DNA from: Enhygromyxa salina | Lineage (GTDB): Bacteria; Myxococcota_A; Polyangia; Nannocystales; Nannocystaceae | DNA length: 64,000 bases | NCBI RefSeq assembly: GCF_002994615.1 | Contig: NZ_PVNK01000263.1 | Span: forward strand, 1-64,000 | Direction of reading: 5' to 3' | Shown: piece by piece, positions 18,591-28,146 of the stretch | Numbering within the stretch: the stretch's first letter is position 1 | Layout of the letters: every line of letters starts with the position of its first letter | Notes under the pieces: model-generated | What the model was told of the DNA's origin: nothing | The model's database searches: none | The model's input: only the letters and a program-made list of their open reading frames with translations | Program-made: the position numbers and the translations under genes

Positions 18591-20123
18591 GTCGTTCTTC
18601 TCGCCCCCGTCTTTCCAGCACTGCAGCCACTCCTCGAGGAAGTCGTAGCGCGACTCGACGTGATCGTGCAGTTCCTCGACCTCGTCAAAGTACTTCTCGT
18701 TGGTCCACGGTTTGTTCTCATCTTCGAGCACGGAGTCCTCGATCTGCGCGCTCATCTCGTCGATCTGCGCGTGCATCTGTTCGGGCGTGTAGGCTTGATA
18801 CAGCACGTCTTCGATCTCGGCGAGGTAGTGCTCGAACCACATGTCATCCGCGATGGCCGCGTCGTACCAGGGCCGGCCGTGGCTCGTCTCCCGCTGCCAG
18901 ACCACGGGGTCGGGGTTGAGCGGGAAGGGCCCGTCGGGATCGTCGTTGAAGCGCTCGAAGGTGTTGTCCATGTCCCAGGGCAGGAGCCAGAATTTTCCGT
19001 CGATCGGGTGGTCGTAGAGGTAAAAGTTGAGCCCGCCCGCCCACTTTCCGTCGGCGTTGGGGATCACCGCGTCGGCCGCATAAACGCGCAGCGCCTGCTC
19101 GAACTTGAAGTAGGTGTAGACCTCCTCCGTCGATTTCGCGTCCTTGAGCGCTTCGAGGCGCTCGTCGTTGGCGGTGTCCTTGTTGGTCTTGAGCTCCCAG
19201 CCGTGGCGCTTCCACAGGTCGCCGGTCGGGTCGTCGAACACCCGCTCGACGAAGACCTCGTCGATCTTCTCGACGTTGGTGAAGATGCCGTAGTACTCGC
19301 CGTTGATGTTCAGGCGCGCGTTGTTGGCACAGGGCGCGGCGATGCCGACGTCGCGCATGACCGCGAGGGACAGGCGATCACGGAGCAGGTGATGGTTGGA
19401 GGTGTGGGCGTCGAAGAGGATGCGCTTGAGCCCCAGGAAGTGGCCATTCTCCGGGTCATTTTGGTGAAAGCCGATCTGAAACTGCATCTTGTCGCCAGGC
19501 AGCGGATCCCAGTTGCTCGCGTTGCCGCGCAGGCGGATCTCGGCGTCGGTGATGACGATGTCGCCGTAGCGAAATTCCTCGAGCGGGTGATACTCCTTCG
19601 GGTTCAACCCCATGTCGTAGAGTTTGTCGCCGTTGTCCCACTGCCACTGAAGTAGATCCCACACGACAGGGTGGATGGTCAGCTCGAAGGTTGGCAGCAG
19701 ATCCTGAGCGTAGATCGCGTGGCAGCCGTCCTCGTCGACCGGCGGGATCTGCTCGTTGGGATCGACCTCTTCGCCGGGGAGGTCGGGGACCGGGTCGTCG
19801 GTGGTGTCGGTGGTGTCGGCGGTATCGGCGGTGTCGGCGGTATCGGCGGTGTCGGCGGTGTCGGTGGCGTCGGCGGTGTCGGCGGTGTCGGTGGTGTCGG
19901 TGGACGCAGCGCTGTCAGTCGAGCCTCCGGTGTCGCTCGGGTCGGAGTCGCCGCTGCTCTCGACGCCGTCGCCGATCGCGCCGCTGGTGACGCTCAAAGA
20001 GCCGTCGCCGATGTACACCGGGCCTTCTTCCGAGTCGGGGACACCACCGTAGCAGGCCACCACGCAGCACAGGGCCAGCGACGCAAAGGCCAGATTGTTT
20101 GATTGTGGTTGGGGGTTGGCCAT
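18570..20123 (-). CDS. CotH-family (spore-coat kinase-like) lipoprotein
   Basis: 517 residues. Signal peptide with lipobox CVVAC at about residue 23, then a low-complexity linker with repeated DTAD/DTTD units (about 70-115), then a CotH-type domain: a strand opening with TFELTIHPVVWDLL, IRLRGNASNWD (the RGN motif), LKRILFDAHTSNHHLLRDRLS, YGIFTNVEKIDEVF and the conserved catalytic-type motif WLLPWDMDNTF. CotH of Bacillus phosphorylates coat proteins; myxobacterial relatives are numerous and mostly untested. The stop codon lies inside a short duplication next to a palindromic element. The outer surface is the likely location. Confidence 0.88.
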   Translation of the reverse strand: MANPQPQSNNLAFASLALCCVVACYGGVPDSEEGPVYIGDGSLSVTSGAIGDGVESSGDSDPSDTGGSTDSAASTDTTDTADTADATDTADTADTADTADTADTTDTTDDPVPDLPGEEVDPNEQIPPVDEDGCHAIYAQDLLPTFELTIHPVVWDLLQWQWDNGDKLYDMGLNPKEYHPLEEFRYGDIVITDAEIRLRGNASNWDPLPGDKMQFQIGFHQNDPENGHFLGLKRILFDAHTSNHHLLRDRLSLAVMRDVGIAAPCANNARLNINGEYYGIFTNVEKIDEVFVERVFDDPTGDLWKRHGWELKTNKDTANDERLEALKDAKSTEEVYTYFKFEQALRVYAADAVIPNADGKWAGGLNFYLYDHPIDGKFWLLPWDMDNTFERFNDDPDGPFPLNPDPVVWQRETSHGRPWYDAAIADDMWFEHYLAEIEDVLYQAYTPEQMHAQIDEMSAQIEDSVLEDENKPWTNEKYFDEVEELHDHVESRYDFLEEWLQCWKDGGEKNDQGYCEP

Positions 20124-20162
20124 ATGTCAGTCATCCATTGAGCGCGCCTGCCACGATCGGAC

Positions 20163-21062
20163 TCACGGTAGATTGACTCCTCCCGGGAGCTGCACGCTAA
20201 CGAGCTCCTCGACCCGGGTGTCAGCCGGTCGCTCCTCCCGAATCTTGCCCACACCCTCTGCGTACCAGAAGTAGACGATCTCGCCGACCTTGCCGCCGGC
20301 CGAGCGCACCCGCATGACCTTCACGCAGTCGAAGGTCCCGGCCGGAACCTCGACGGGCTCGTTGACCGCCATGACCGTGTAGACGTGACCGCGGGGCTCG
20401 GTCTCTTCGTTGTCGCCCTCGCCGTCGGTCTCGGTCCGCTCGTAGAGGAACTCCTCCTCGTCACCGACCTCGGCGTCGAGCCACTCATCGTTGGCGCGGA
20501 GGAAGCCCGGATCGTAGTCGACGATCGACATCGTCGCGCTCATCGTCTGGATCTCCTTGTGGACGCGCGCCGTCAGCTCCTCGTCGCGGATGATCACGCT
20601 CTCGGTCCACTCGCCGTCCCCGTTGGGGTTGTCGCTCAGCATCCAGGCCGGCTCGTCGTCCCATTCGATCTCGCTCGCCGTGACGATCTCGTCACCGAGG
20701 AATTGGCCCTGGGTCGTCAGCTTGGCGTAGGTCCAGGTCGCGCCGTCGGCGAGGGGGTAGATCACCCCCTCGAAATCGCCGAGCTCGAGCTCGCCCTGGC
20801 CCTCGCCCCCCGAGTCGGTGTCCGGCTCGGCGCCGGTGTCCGGCTCGGCGCCGGTGTCCGACTCGTCGCCGGTGTCGGGCTCAACGCCAGTGTCCGACTC
20901 GTCGCCGTCCTCGTCCGCGCTCGAGGTCGCGTCGTCGTCTATTGTGGTTACCGCGCCCGTGCTCTCGTCGGCGCCGGGCGGCGGCGAGGGCTGATTGCAG
21001 GCCAAGGTGCCCGCGAGGGTGATCATGAAGAAACCGTTGATTGTTTGAGGGTAGCTGCACAT
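20163..21062 (-). CDS. Uncharacterised lipoprotein with acidic repeat linker
   Basis: 299 residues from the ATG at 21062, which yields a signal with lipobox AGTLAC; a longer frame reaches 21218 but without a plausible signal. Residues 35-90 carry repeats of (G)AEPDTG/DESDTG. The remainder (about 95-299) is beta-rich, with YPLADGATWTYAKL near its start and EVPAGTFDCVKVMRV late on. This pattern is typical of domains that open with PL..G..W.Y and end VPAGTF.C..V, found in many extracytoplasmic proteins of unknown function. Same strand as CotH, 39 bp upstream, so probably co-transcribed. Confidence 0.72.
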   Translation of the reverse strand: MCSYPQTINGFFMITLAGTLACNQPSPPPGADESTGAVTTIDDDATSSADEDGDESDTGVEPDTGDESDTGAEPDTGAEPDTDSGGEGQGELELGDFEGVIYPLADGATWTYAKLTTQGQFLGDEIVTASEIEWDDEPAWMLSDNPNGDGEWTESVIIRDEELTARVHKEIQTMSATMSIVDYDPGFLRANDEWLDAEVGDEEEFLYERTETDGEGDNEETEPRGHVYTVMAVNEPVEVPAGTFDCVKVMRVRSAGGKVGEIVYFWYAEGVGKIREERPADTRVEELVSVQLPGGVNLP

Positions 21063-21341
21063 AGTCGTATGGATGTTGAAACCTGACCGGTGGCAACGTA
21101 GCTTGCAGGTCGGGTGCTCGCAAGCGCGCTCCTTGCATGCCAGCCTCGCATCGGCGGTCGCGCCCCGCCCGTCGGCGCGCGGGCCGAACACTGAATTCAC
21201 ACAATGCGCTGAGCGCAATCATGCGTGGTTTCATGTACGGCCATTCGCGCCCTTGGCTCCTAGGTTTGTGGCGCAGTCGGCGATTGTTCGCGCAAAATTT
21301 GAGCTTGAGTGCCATATTTTTTGATACTACCAATAGGTACG

Positions 21342-23336
21342 ATGACGATTCTTCGTGCTAGTAAGGGGCCCGCTCTACCTGTGGCGACCTTATTGCTCGT
21401 GCTCGGCTGCAAGCCCGACGCCGAGCAGATAATGTTCGATCCCGAGACGGAGAACGAACCGGACGAGCCGGAGTCGGAGGTCGAGTGCGATATTCCCGAA
21501 ATCTTCGTCCAGCGTTGCGATGGTGAAACCTGCCATGGTAACGGCGTGACCCCGGCGTCTGGCCTCGATCTGGTCTCGCCGGGCGTCGAAGATCGAGTCT
21601 CGGGTGCGTTGGGCACAAACTGCAACGGAGTCCTCGCCGATCCCGCCAACCCCCGGGCGAGCTTGCTCTACACGAAGCTCAGCGTGCCCGTGTGCGGCGT
21701 GCTCATGCCGATGAATGGTGAGGCCCTGAGCGAAGATGAGCTGACGTGTATGGAGTATTGGATCTCCGGTCTGGTGCCCCCGGCTGAAGAGTGCGTGGAC
21801 TGCGTGTGCGAGCCGGGCGCGGTCGAGGACTGCTACACCGGGCCCGAGGGCACGGCCAACGTCGGCATCTGCAAGAGCGGAACCCACACATGTCAAACGA
21901 ACGGGTTCGGCTGGACCGAGTGCGAGGGCGAGACCCGCGGGCTCGGCGAGAACTGCTTCACCGCCGACATCGACGAGGACTGCGACGGTGAGACCCCCGC
22001 GTGCACCGAGATCTGGGCCCGTCGCTTCGGCGACCCCGACGACGACGCGATGCGCTCGGTGGTCGTCGACAACGCCAACGGCGACATCTACAGCTTCGGT
22101 GATTTCGAGGGGACCGTCAGCTTCGGCGCCGAGCCCTTGACCGCGGAGCCGTCAGAGCCGCTCAAGCAAGATCTCGTTGTGACCAAGCACGACCTCTACG
22201 GAAATCCGATCTGGAGCCGCAGGTTTGGAGACAGCAGCACCCAGATCGCGCTGAAAATGGTGATGGACGGCGAGGGCAACCTCATCTGTCTCGCTCGCAT
22301 GTACGGCACAATTGACGTCGGCGGCGGCAAGCTTCACGCGTCCGGCGGGAATGACATCCTCGTCTTCAAGCTCGACGGCGAGGGAAATCACATCTGGAGC
22401 CAGATCTTCGGCGGCAACGAGCCCGACCGGGCCGCGCGGATGGCCCTGGACGCGCAAAACAACATCATCCTCACCGGCACCTTCACGGGGACGACAGACT
22501 TCGGCGTGGACGAGTTCGTCTCGTTGGGCCAGCGTGACGCCTTCGTCGCCAAGCTCAATCGCGACACTGGCGCGCCCACCTTCGCCATGCAGATCGGCGG
22601 AGAAGGCGATGACTACGGCTTCGGCGTCGACATTGATCAAAACGGCGACGTCGTCATCGCCGGTCGCTTCGGCGCGTCGCTCGAGGTCGGCGATCAGATG
22701 CTGACCCACGTCGGCGAGCTCGACATCTACGTCGCTCGGCTCGACGGTGCCGGCCAGGTCCTCTGGGCCAAGTCCTTCGGCGGCTCGGGGGTCGACGAGG
22801 TCCACGATCTGCGCCTCCAGCAAAACGGAGACATCGTGCTGCTCGGTGCGATCTCCGACAGCGTCGACTTTGGCGGCGGCTTCCTGACCAGCGCCGGCGT
22901 GCGCGACATCTTCTTGGCCTCGCTCGATGGCCAGGGCAATCACCTGTGGAGCGCCAGCTACGGCGACGCCCTCGACCAGTTCGAGACCGACGGGACCGAG
23001 AGCTGGCTGACCCTTGCCCTCGGTCCGAACGGCGACATCCACGTCGGCGGCTCGCTCTACGGGGTCGTCAATTTTGGCGGCGACAGCCCGCTGGTCGCCA
23101 TGAACGACAAGCCCGACGCCTTCCACGCCCAGTTTAGCGCCAGCGGCGACTACATCGGCGGCTGGAGCTTTGGCGGTACGGGCTCGGACTTCGGGCTCGA
23201 CATCGCCGTGGCCGACTCGGGCCACGTGGTCCAAGTCGGGCGCAGCCGCGGCAAGCACGTTGACTTTGGCGCGCCCGGGCTGCTCGAGAACGTCGGTCGC
23301 AGCGACGGCTTCATCGTCAAGTTGCCGCCGCTGTGA
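21342..23336 (+). CDS. Lipoprotein with haem-like motif, MopE-type Cys region and SBBP beta-propeller
   Basis: 664 residues from the ATG at 21342 (signal VATLLLVLGC); a start 33 bp upstream is in frame. Order of parts: lipid anchor; a segment with the wide motif CDGETCH and later MPMNGE, resembling the cytochrome-like domains of planctomycete and myxobacterial surface proteins; a Cys-rich MopE-like stretch (CYTGPEGTANVGICKSG ... CFTADIDEDCDG, about 160-225); then repeated ~50-residue units with DGEGN(H/L)IW and F(G)G(N/S) motifs, typical of SBBP-type propeller repeats, to the C-terminus. A surface or outer-membrane location is expected. Followed 20 bp later by a DUF1592 gene. Confidence 0.82.
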   Translation: MTILRASKGPALPVATLLLVLGCKPDAEQIMFDPETENEPDEPESEVECDIPEIFVQRCDGETCHGNGVTPASGLDLVSPGVEDRVSGALGTNCNGVLADPANPRASLLYTKLSVPVCGVLMPMNGEALSEDELTCMEYWISGLVPPAEECVDCVCEPGAVEDCYTGPEGTANVGICKSGTHTCQTNGFGWTECEGETRGLGENCFTADIDEDCDGETPACTEIWARRFGDPDDDAMRSVVVDNANGDIYSFGDFEGTVSFGAEPLTAEPSEPLKQDLVVTKHDLYGNPIWSRRFGDSSTQIALKMVMDGEGNLICLARMYGTIDVGGGKLHASGGNDILVFKLDGEGNHIWSQIFGGNEPDRAARMALDAQNNIILTGTFTGTTDFGVDEFVSLGQRDAFVAKLNRDTGAPTFAMQIGGEGDDYGFGVDIDQNGDVVIAGRFGASLEVGDQMLTHVGELDIYVARLDGAGQVLWAKSFGGSGVDEVHDLRLQQNGDIVLLGAISDSVDFGGGFLTSAGVRDIFLASLDGQGNHLWSASYGDALDQFETDGTESWLTLALGPNGDIHVGGSLYGVVNFGGDSPLVAMNDKPDAFHAQFSASGDYIGGWSFGGTGSDFGLDIAVADSGHVVQVGRSRGKHVDFGAPGLLENVGRSDGFIVKLPPL

Positions 23337-23356
23337 TCCTCAAACCACCAGAGGCC

Positions 23357-25033
23357 ATGACCATGTCGGTATCACGAATTACCCTACTCACCTTCGCGGT
23401 GCTGCCCGTGCTCGCCTGCAACGTGGAGCCAGAGACGGAGCAGGAGGACGGAGTGTCGGGGGAATGCGTGGCGTCTCTGGACCCGGGGCCCGCGCCGATC
23501 CGCCGCCTGACCCGGGTCGAGTACAACAACACGGTCTACCAGCTGTTTGGCGACAACAGCCAGCCCGCCAACGCCTTTCCGCCCGATGAGGAGGCCGGGG
23601 GCTTCGACAACCAGGCCGATGTGCTCGTGGTCAGCCCGCTGCTCGCCGAGAACTACCTGAGCGCCGCCGAGAACCTCGCCGCGACCCACACGCCGACCCT
23701 GATGCAGCAATTGCCCAACTGTCAGGGCGGCGGGGTCGACGAGGCCGCCTGCGCGGTCGATGCGGAGGCTTTTGTTCGCAACTTTGGCAAGCTCGCCTTT
23801 CGTCGCCCGCTGACCGAAGACGAGGTCCAGACCTACGTCAACCTGTTCGCGAAGGGCACGGCCCTCGACCAGGCGCCCTACTCGCCGAGCATGGGGGTCC
23901 AGCTTGTCGTCGCGGCCTTGTTGCAGTCGACCAACTTTCTCTATCGCGTCGAGTTCGGCATGGCCGACCCCAGCGGGGGCGAGGTCGTCGAGCTGAGCTC
24001 CTACGAGATCGCCTCGCGCTTGTCCTATCTGCTGTGGAACACCATGCCCGACGCGGTCTTGTTCGCGGCCGCCGACGCCGACCTGCTCCGCGATCCCGTC
24101 GAGATCGAGGCCCAGGCCCGACGGATGCTCGACACGCCGCGAGCCCGCGAGGCGGTCAGGAACTTCCACCGCCAGTGGCTGCACCTCGACGAGATCGAGC
24201 CGGTGATCTTGGCCAGCGGAAAGGACTCCGACATTTACCCCGAGTTCTATGATGGCCTGCCCTATCTGTGGCGGTCCGAGACCGAGGCCTTCATCGATCA
24301 CCTGGTGTTCGAGGAAGACGCCAACGTCGAGGCCCTGTTCACGGCGCCCTACACGATGATGAACGCGGAGCTCGCCAAGTTCTACGGCATCGACGGCCCG
24401 GCGGGCGTCGAGTTCACCCGCGTCGAGCTCGACCCCAGCAAGTACGCGGGCTTCATGACCCAGCCGGGGCTCATGGCCTTGTTCGCCAAGCCCGATCGAT
24501 CCTCGCCGATCCACCGCGGCAAGTTCGTGCGTGAAACGATCCTCTGTCAGGTCCCGCCGCCGCCGCCGGACAACGTGCCCGAGCCGCCCGCGGTCGACGA
24601 GAGCCAGACGACCCGGGAGCAGTTCGCCGAGCACGCCGAGAACCCGGTCTGCGCAGGTTGCCACGCGCTCATGGATCCGATCGGCTTTGGCTTCGAGCAC
24701 TTCGACGGCCTCGGTCGCTACCGCGCGACCGAGTGGGGGCTGCCCGTCGACGCGGCCGGCGAGCTCAAGGGCACCGACGTCGATGGCGCGTTCAACGGCG
24801 CCGTCGAGCTGGCCCATTTGCTCGCGAGCAGCGATCAAGTCAAGGACTGCGTGGCGAGCCAGTGGTTTCGATTTGGCTATGGCCGGTTCGAGACCGAGGA
24901 GGACGCCTGCACCGTCGACGAGATCCACGCGGCGTTTGCCGCCTCCAACTACGACATCAAGGAGCTGATCGTCGCGCTCACGCTGACCGACGCGTTCCGC
25001 TACCGCCACGCGGTCCGGGAGGACTCACCATGA
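23357..25033 (+). CDS. DUF1592/DUF1588/DUF1595-type surface protein with haem motif
   Basis: 558 residues from the ATG at 23357, preceded by agagg; lipobox LPVLAC. The conserved sections of this multi-domain family are evident: RRLTRVEYNNTVYQLFGD (DUF1587), RNFGKLAFRRPLTEDEV (DUF1595), SYEIASRLSYLLWNTMPD (DUF1592), GLMALFAKPDRSSPIHRG and VCAGCHALMDPIGF with a canonical haem c motif (DUF1588), and the C-terminal DUF1585-like TLTDAFRYR. Family members are always paired with a DUF1552 protein, here encoded next and overlapping by ATGA. Biochemical function is undetermined. Confidence 0.92.
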   Translation: MTMSVSRITLLTFAVLPVLACNVEPETEQEDGVSGECVASLDPGPAPIRRLTRVEYNNTVYQLFGDNSQPANAFPPDEEAGGFDNQADVLVVSPLLAENYLSAAENLAATHTPTLMQQLPNCQGGGVDEAACAVDAEAFVRNFGKLAFRRPLTEDEVQTYVNLFAKGTALDQAPYSPSMGVQLVVAALLQSTNFLYRVEFGMADPSGGEVVELSSYEIASRLSYLLWNTMPDAVLFAAADADLLRDPVEIEAQARRMLDTPRAREAVRNFHRQWLHLDEIEPVILASGKDSDIYPEFYDGLPYLWRSETEAFIDHLVFEEDANVEALFTAPYTMMNAELAKFYGIDGPAGVEFTRVELDPSKYAGFMTQPGLMALFAKPDRSSPIHRGKFVRETILCQVPPPPPDNVPEPPAVDESQTTREQFAEHAENPVCAGCHALMDPIGFGFEHFDGLGRYRATEWGLPVDAAGELKGTDVDGAFNGAVELAHLLASSDQVKDCVASQWFRFGYGRFETEEDACTVDEIHAAFAASNYDIKELIVALTLTDAFRYRHAVREDSP

Positions 25034-26412
25034 CCCTCATTCGCCGTAAGCCCATGAAACGACGCACGGTCCTGCGGGGCCTCGGGGGCCTCGCCATTAG
25101 TCTTCCGCTGCTCGACGCCATGCGCGGGTCTTCGGCCCGCGCCGGGGCGCCCGTGTACCCCAAGCGATTCATCGTCATGTACACGCCCAATGGCACGATC
25201 GCGAAGAACTTCTGGCCGACCAATGTGAAATCGGAGACCGACTTTCAGCTCGCGCCGATCCTCGCCCCGCTCGCCGCGCACAAGGACGATCTGCTGATTG
25301 TCGGCGGGGTCGACATGCTCTCGGCGATGGCGCCCAACGAGGGCGGCAGCAACCCCGGCGACGCTCACCAAAAGGGCACCGGTCAGTGCTTGACCGCCAC
25401 CGAGCTGCTACCTGGCAACTTCCTCGGTGGCGGCGGGCAGTCCGCGGGTTGGGCCGGAGGCATCTCCGTCGACCAGGAGATCGCCAAGCACATCGGCCAG
25501 GACACGCTCTATCGCTCGCTCGAGCTCGGCGTCGCCGTGATGGGCGCCAACGTCGGGGGCCGGATCGCGTACCGCGGCCCGGGCCAGCCCCTCCCGCCAG
25601 AGAACAGCCCCTACGCCGCCTACCAGCGCTTGTTTGGCGACTCGCTCGGCGATCCCGTCGAGATCGCGCAGCGGGTCGCGCGGCGCGAGTCGGTCCTCGA
25701 CGTGGTCGCTGACGACTACAAGAAGCTGCGTGACCGGCTCGGCAGCGAAGACCGGGAGAAGCTCCACAATCACCTCTTGGGCATCGACGCGATCCGGGAT
25801 CGACTCGACAAGGCCGTGGTCCAATTCGACGGCGCCTGCCAGCCGCTGGATCTCGGCCAGGTGATCGACGTCAACAAGGTCGAGAACATGCCGGTCATCG
25901 GCGGCCTCCAGATGGACCTGTTGGCCATGGCGCTCGCCTGCGACCTCACCCGTGTCGCGACCTTCATGTGGACCAACTCGACATCCGGCGCCGTGTACTC
26001 TTTCGTGGATCCCGAGATCAAGGACGGTCACCACGGCCTCGCCCACAAGGGCGATGAGGACACGAAGAAGGTCCACCACAACACGCTGGTCAACACCTGG
26101 TTCGCGAGCCAGCTCGCGTCATTGATCGATCGACTCAAGGCGATCCCCGAAGGAGACGGGACGGTCTTCGACAACACCGTGATCGTGTGGACCAACGAGC
26201 AGGCGCGGGGCAACAACCATGACCGCCACGACCTGCCCTACGTGATCGCTGGCAGCGCTGGGGGCTTCTTCAAGACCGGTCGCTACGTGGAGTTTGGCGG
26301 CGACACCTCGCACACGCACTTGTTGATCACGCTGCTCCACTCCATGGGCGTCGAGGTCGAGGAGTTTGGCAACCCGGTCTACGGTACGGGACCGCTGACC
26401 GGGCTGACCTGA
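25030..26412 (+). CDS. DUF1552 protein, Tat-exported
   Basis: 460 residues. The ATG at 25030 overlaps the DUF1592 stop. The N-terminus has a twin-arginine signal (MKRRTVLRGLGGLAISLPLLD), which suggests that it is folded, possibly with a cofactor, before export. Family motifs: KRFIVMYTPNGTI, LLIVGGVDML, HQKGTGQCLT, DLTRVATFMWTN, and near the end NHDRHDLPYVIAGSAGG, with remote similarity to the alkaline-phosphatase/DUF1501 superfamily. The partner of the preceding DUF1592 protein; the two, with the propeller lipoprotein, make a probable three-gene operon. Transcription probably ends at the hairpins downstream. Confidence 0.92.
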   Translation: MTLIRRKPMKRRTVLRGLGGLAISLPLLDAMRGSSARAGAPVYPKRFIVMYTPNGTIAKNFWPTNVKSETDFQLAPILAPLAAHKDDLLIVGGVDMLSAMAPNEGGSNPGDAHQKGTGQCLTATELLPGNFLGGGGQSAGWAGGISVDQEIAKHIGQDTLYRSLELGVAVMGANVGGRIAYRGPGQPLPPENSPYAAYQRLFGDSLGDPVEIAQRVARRESVLDVVADDYKKLRDRLGSEDREKLHNHLLGIDAIRDRLDKAVVQFDGACQPLDLGQVIDVNKVENMPVIGGLQMDLLAMALACDLTRVATFMWTNSTSGAVYSFVDPEIKDGHHGLAHKGDEDTKKVHHNTLVNTWFASQLASLIDRLKAIPEGDGTVFDNTVIVWTNEQARGNNHDRHDLPYVIAGSAGGFFKTGRYVEFGGDTSHTHLLITLLHSMGVEVEEFGNPVYGTGPLTGLT

Positions 26413-26444
26413 GGAGCGCGCTCGACTGTGGCCTGCTCGTCGAA

Positions 26445-26620
26445 GCGGGGTCACCCCCCGCAAAGAGCCGAGCGCAAAAAGGCCGGAGGATGTCCGAGTT
26501 CGGGGTATCGCCGTACGAAAAGTACCTGCGACGCCCAGCCGAGCGACATGGCAGGGCGGCACCAAGAGCCTTCTGCATCCCAGATGGAGAGGCGACGCCC
26601 CGAACTCGGATATTCTCCGG
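26445..26620. repeat. Terminator-like hairpin and long inverted repeat between convergent genes
   Basis: gcgggg-tca-ccccccgc at 26445-26462, then a 23-bp inverted repeat: ccggaggatgtccgagttcg (from 26483) pairs with cgaactcggatattctccgg (to 26620) with two mismatches across a ~92-bp loop. It lies between the DUF1552 stop and the DAHP synthase stop, a natural place for a bidirectional terminator; the long arms also fit a small palindromic element. Confidence 0.65.
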
Positions 26621-26682
26621 CCCTGCGCGGACCCCAACGGCCACGACACAGCCTCATCAACGACTCCAAAGAGATCGCCGCG

Positions 26683-28032
26683 CTAGCAGCCCGCGCGCGC
26701 CCGCGCAGCGCGGCGCGCGATCAACAGCGCCATCTCCAGCGACTGCTCATAGTTGAGCCGCGGATCCACCCGCGAGAGATACGCCCGGCCCAGATCCGCC
26801 GGCTCGAGCCCCCGGGCCCCGCCGACGCACTCGGTCACGTTCTCCCCGGTCAGCTCGAAGTGCACGCCGCCCAGCGTCGAGCCCATCTTCGCGTGAATAT
26901 CAAAGGCCTGCTCGAGCTCGCTCAGGATATTGTCAAAGTGCCGAGTCTTGATCCCATCCTCGGTGGTCTCGGTGTTGCCGTGCATCGGATCGGACACCCA
27001 GGTCACGGTCTTGCCGGTCTTGCGCACGGTCTCGATCAGCGGCGGCAGCAGCTCGGCGATGTTCTCGGCGCCCATGCGGTGGATCAGCGCGATCCGCCCG
27101 GGCTCGTCGTCGGGGCACAGGAGGTCGAGCAGCTCGGTCAGCCACTGCGCGGTCATGCCCGGCCCGACCTTGACGCCGATCGGGTTGCGGATCCCCCGGC
27201 AGTACTCCACGTGGGCGCCATCGGCCGCGGCGGTCCGCATGCCGATCCACGGCAGGTGGGTCGAGAGGTTGTACCAGCCGCGGCGGTTGGGCACCTTCCG
27301 GGTCTGGGCCATCTCGTAGTTGAGGGCCAGGGCTTCGTGCGAGGTGTAGAAGTCGACGCGCTGGAGGCTGGGCATGGCCCCGCCCGCGACGACCCTGAGA
27401 AAATCGATCGCGTCGCGGATCGAGTTGACGATCTGCTCGTAGTCCTCGCCCCGCGCGGCCTGCTTGGCAAAGTCCAGATCCCAGTTCTCGGGGTGGTGGA
27501 GATCGGCGAACCCGCCGTCGGCCAGGGCGCGGATGAAGTTCAAGGTCACGGCCGCGCGCTCGTAGCCGCGCAGCATCAGGTTCGGGTTCGGGATCCGATC
27601 GTCGCTCGTGAACCCGTGACGGTTGACGAGGTCGCCGCGGTACGCGGGCAGGGTCTCGCCGTCGCGGGTCTCGCTGTCGCGCGAGCGCGGCTTGGCGTAC
27701 TGCCCGGCCATCCGCGCCACACGAATGACGGGCTTGCGCGCGCCGTGGACCAGCACGAGGCTCATCTGCAGCAAGATCTTGAGCTTGGCCGTGATCGCGT
27801 CCGAGCGGCAATCATCGAAGGACTCGGCGCAGTCGCCACCTTGGAGCAAGAAGGCCTCGCCTCGGCCGGCGCGAGCGAGCTTGGACTTGAGCGCCTCGAC
27901 CTCCCACGAGGTCACGAGCGGCGGCAGCTGAGCGATCTCGGCCAGCACGCGCTCGAGCTCGTCGGGGTCGGGGTAGACGGCCTGCTGGGTCGCTTGCTTG
28001 TTGCGCCAGGAATTTGGGGTCCAGTCGGTCAC
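26683..28032 (-). CDS. aroG: Class II 3-deoxy-7-phosphoheptulonate (DAHP) synthase
   Basis: 449 residues, full length for the class II (plant/mycobacterial-type) enzyme that condenses phosphoenolpyruvate and erythrose 4-phosphate in the first step of the shikimate pathway. Diagnostic segments: LLQGGDCAESFDDC (metal-ligand Cys), VIRVARMAGQYAKPRS, GFTSDDRIPNPNLMLRGY, NLSTHLPWIGMRT, GIRNPIGVKVGPGM, IHRMGAENI and VTWVSDPMHGNTE, GGVHFELTGENVTEC. Monocistronic-looking; 114 bp separate its start from the murB stop. Confidence 0.97.
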   Translation of the reverse strand: MTDWTPNSWRNKQATQQAVYPDPDELERVLAEIAQLPPLVTSWEVEALKSKLARAGRGEAFLLQGGDCAESFDDCRSDAITAKLKILLQMSLVLVHGARKPVIRVARMAGQYAKPRSRDSETRDGETLPAYRGDLVNRHGFTSDDRIPNPNLMLRGYERAAVTLNFIRALADGGFADLHHPENWDLDFAKQAARGEDYEQIVNSIRDAIDFLRVVAGGAMPSLQRVDFYTSHEALALNYEMAQTRKVPNRRGWYNLSTHLPWIGMRTAAADGAHVEYCRGIRNPIGVKVGPGMTAQWLTELLDLLCPDDEPGRIALIHRMGAENIAELLPPLIETVRKTGKTVTWVSDPMHGNTETTEDGIKTRHFDNILSELEQAFDIHAKMGSTLGGVHFELTGENVTECVGGARGLEPADLGRAYLSRVDPRLNYEQSLEMALLIARRAARARAGC

Positions 28033-28146
28033 GGCGCGCGGAGCATAGCGCCCGGCCTCTGGGCTGAGAAGCGAGGTCCGAGCTCGAGCTCGGGTGCGCT
28101 CGGCCCGGGCCCGGGGAGCGGTCGTGGGTTGGACGAGCGCGCGCCC

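Noticed and set aside
19795-19910. ggtgtcggcggtatcggc simple repeat
   Set aside because: Encodes the DTAD linker of the CotH protein.
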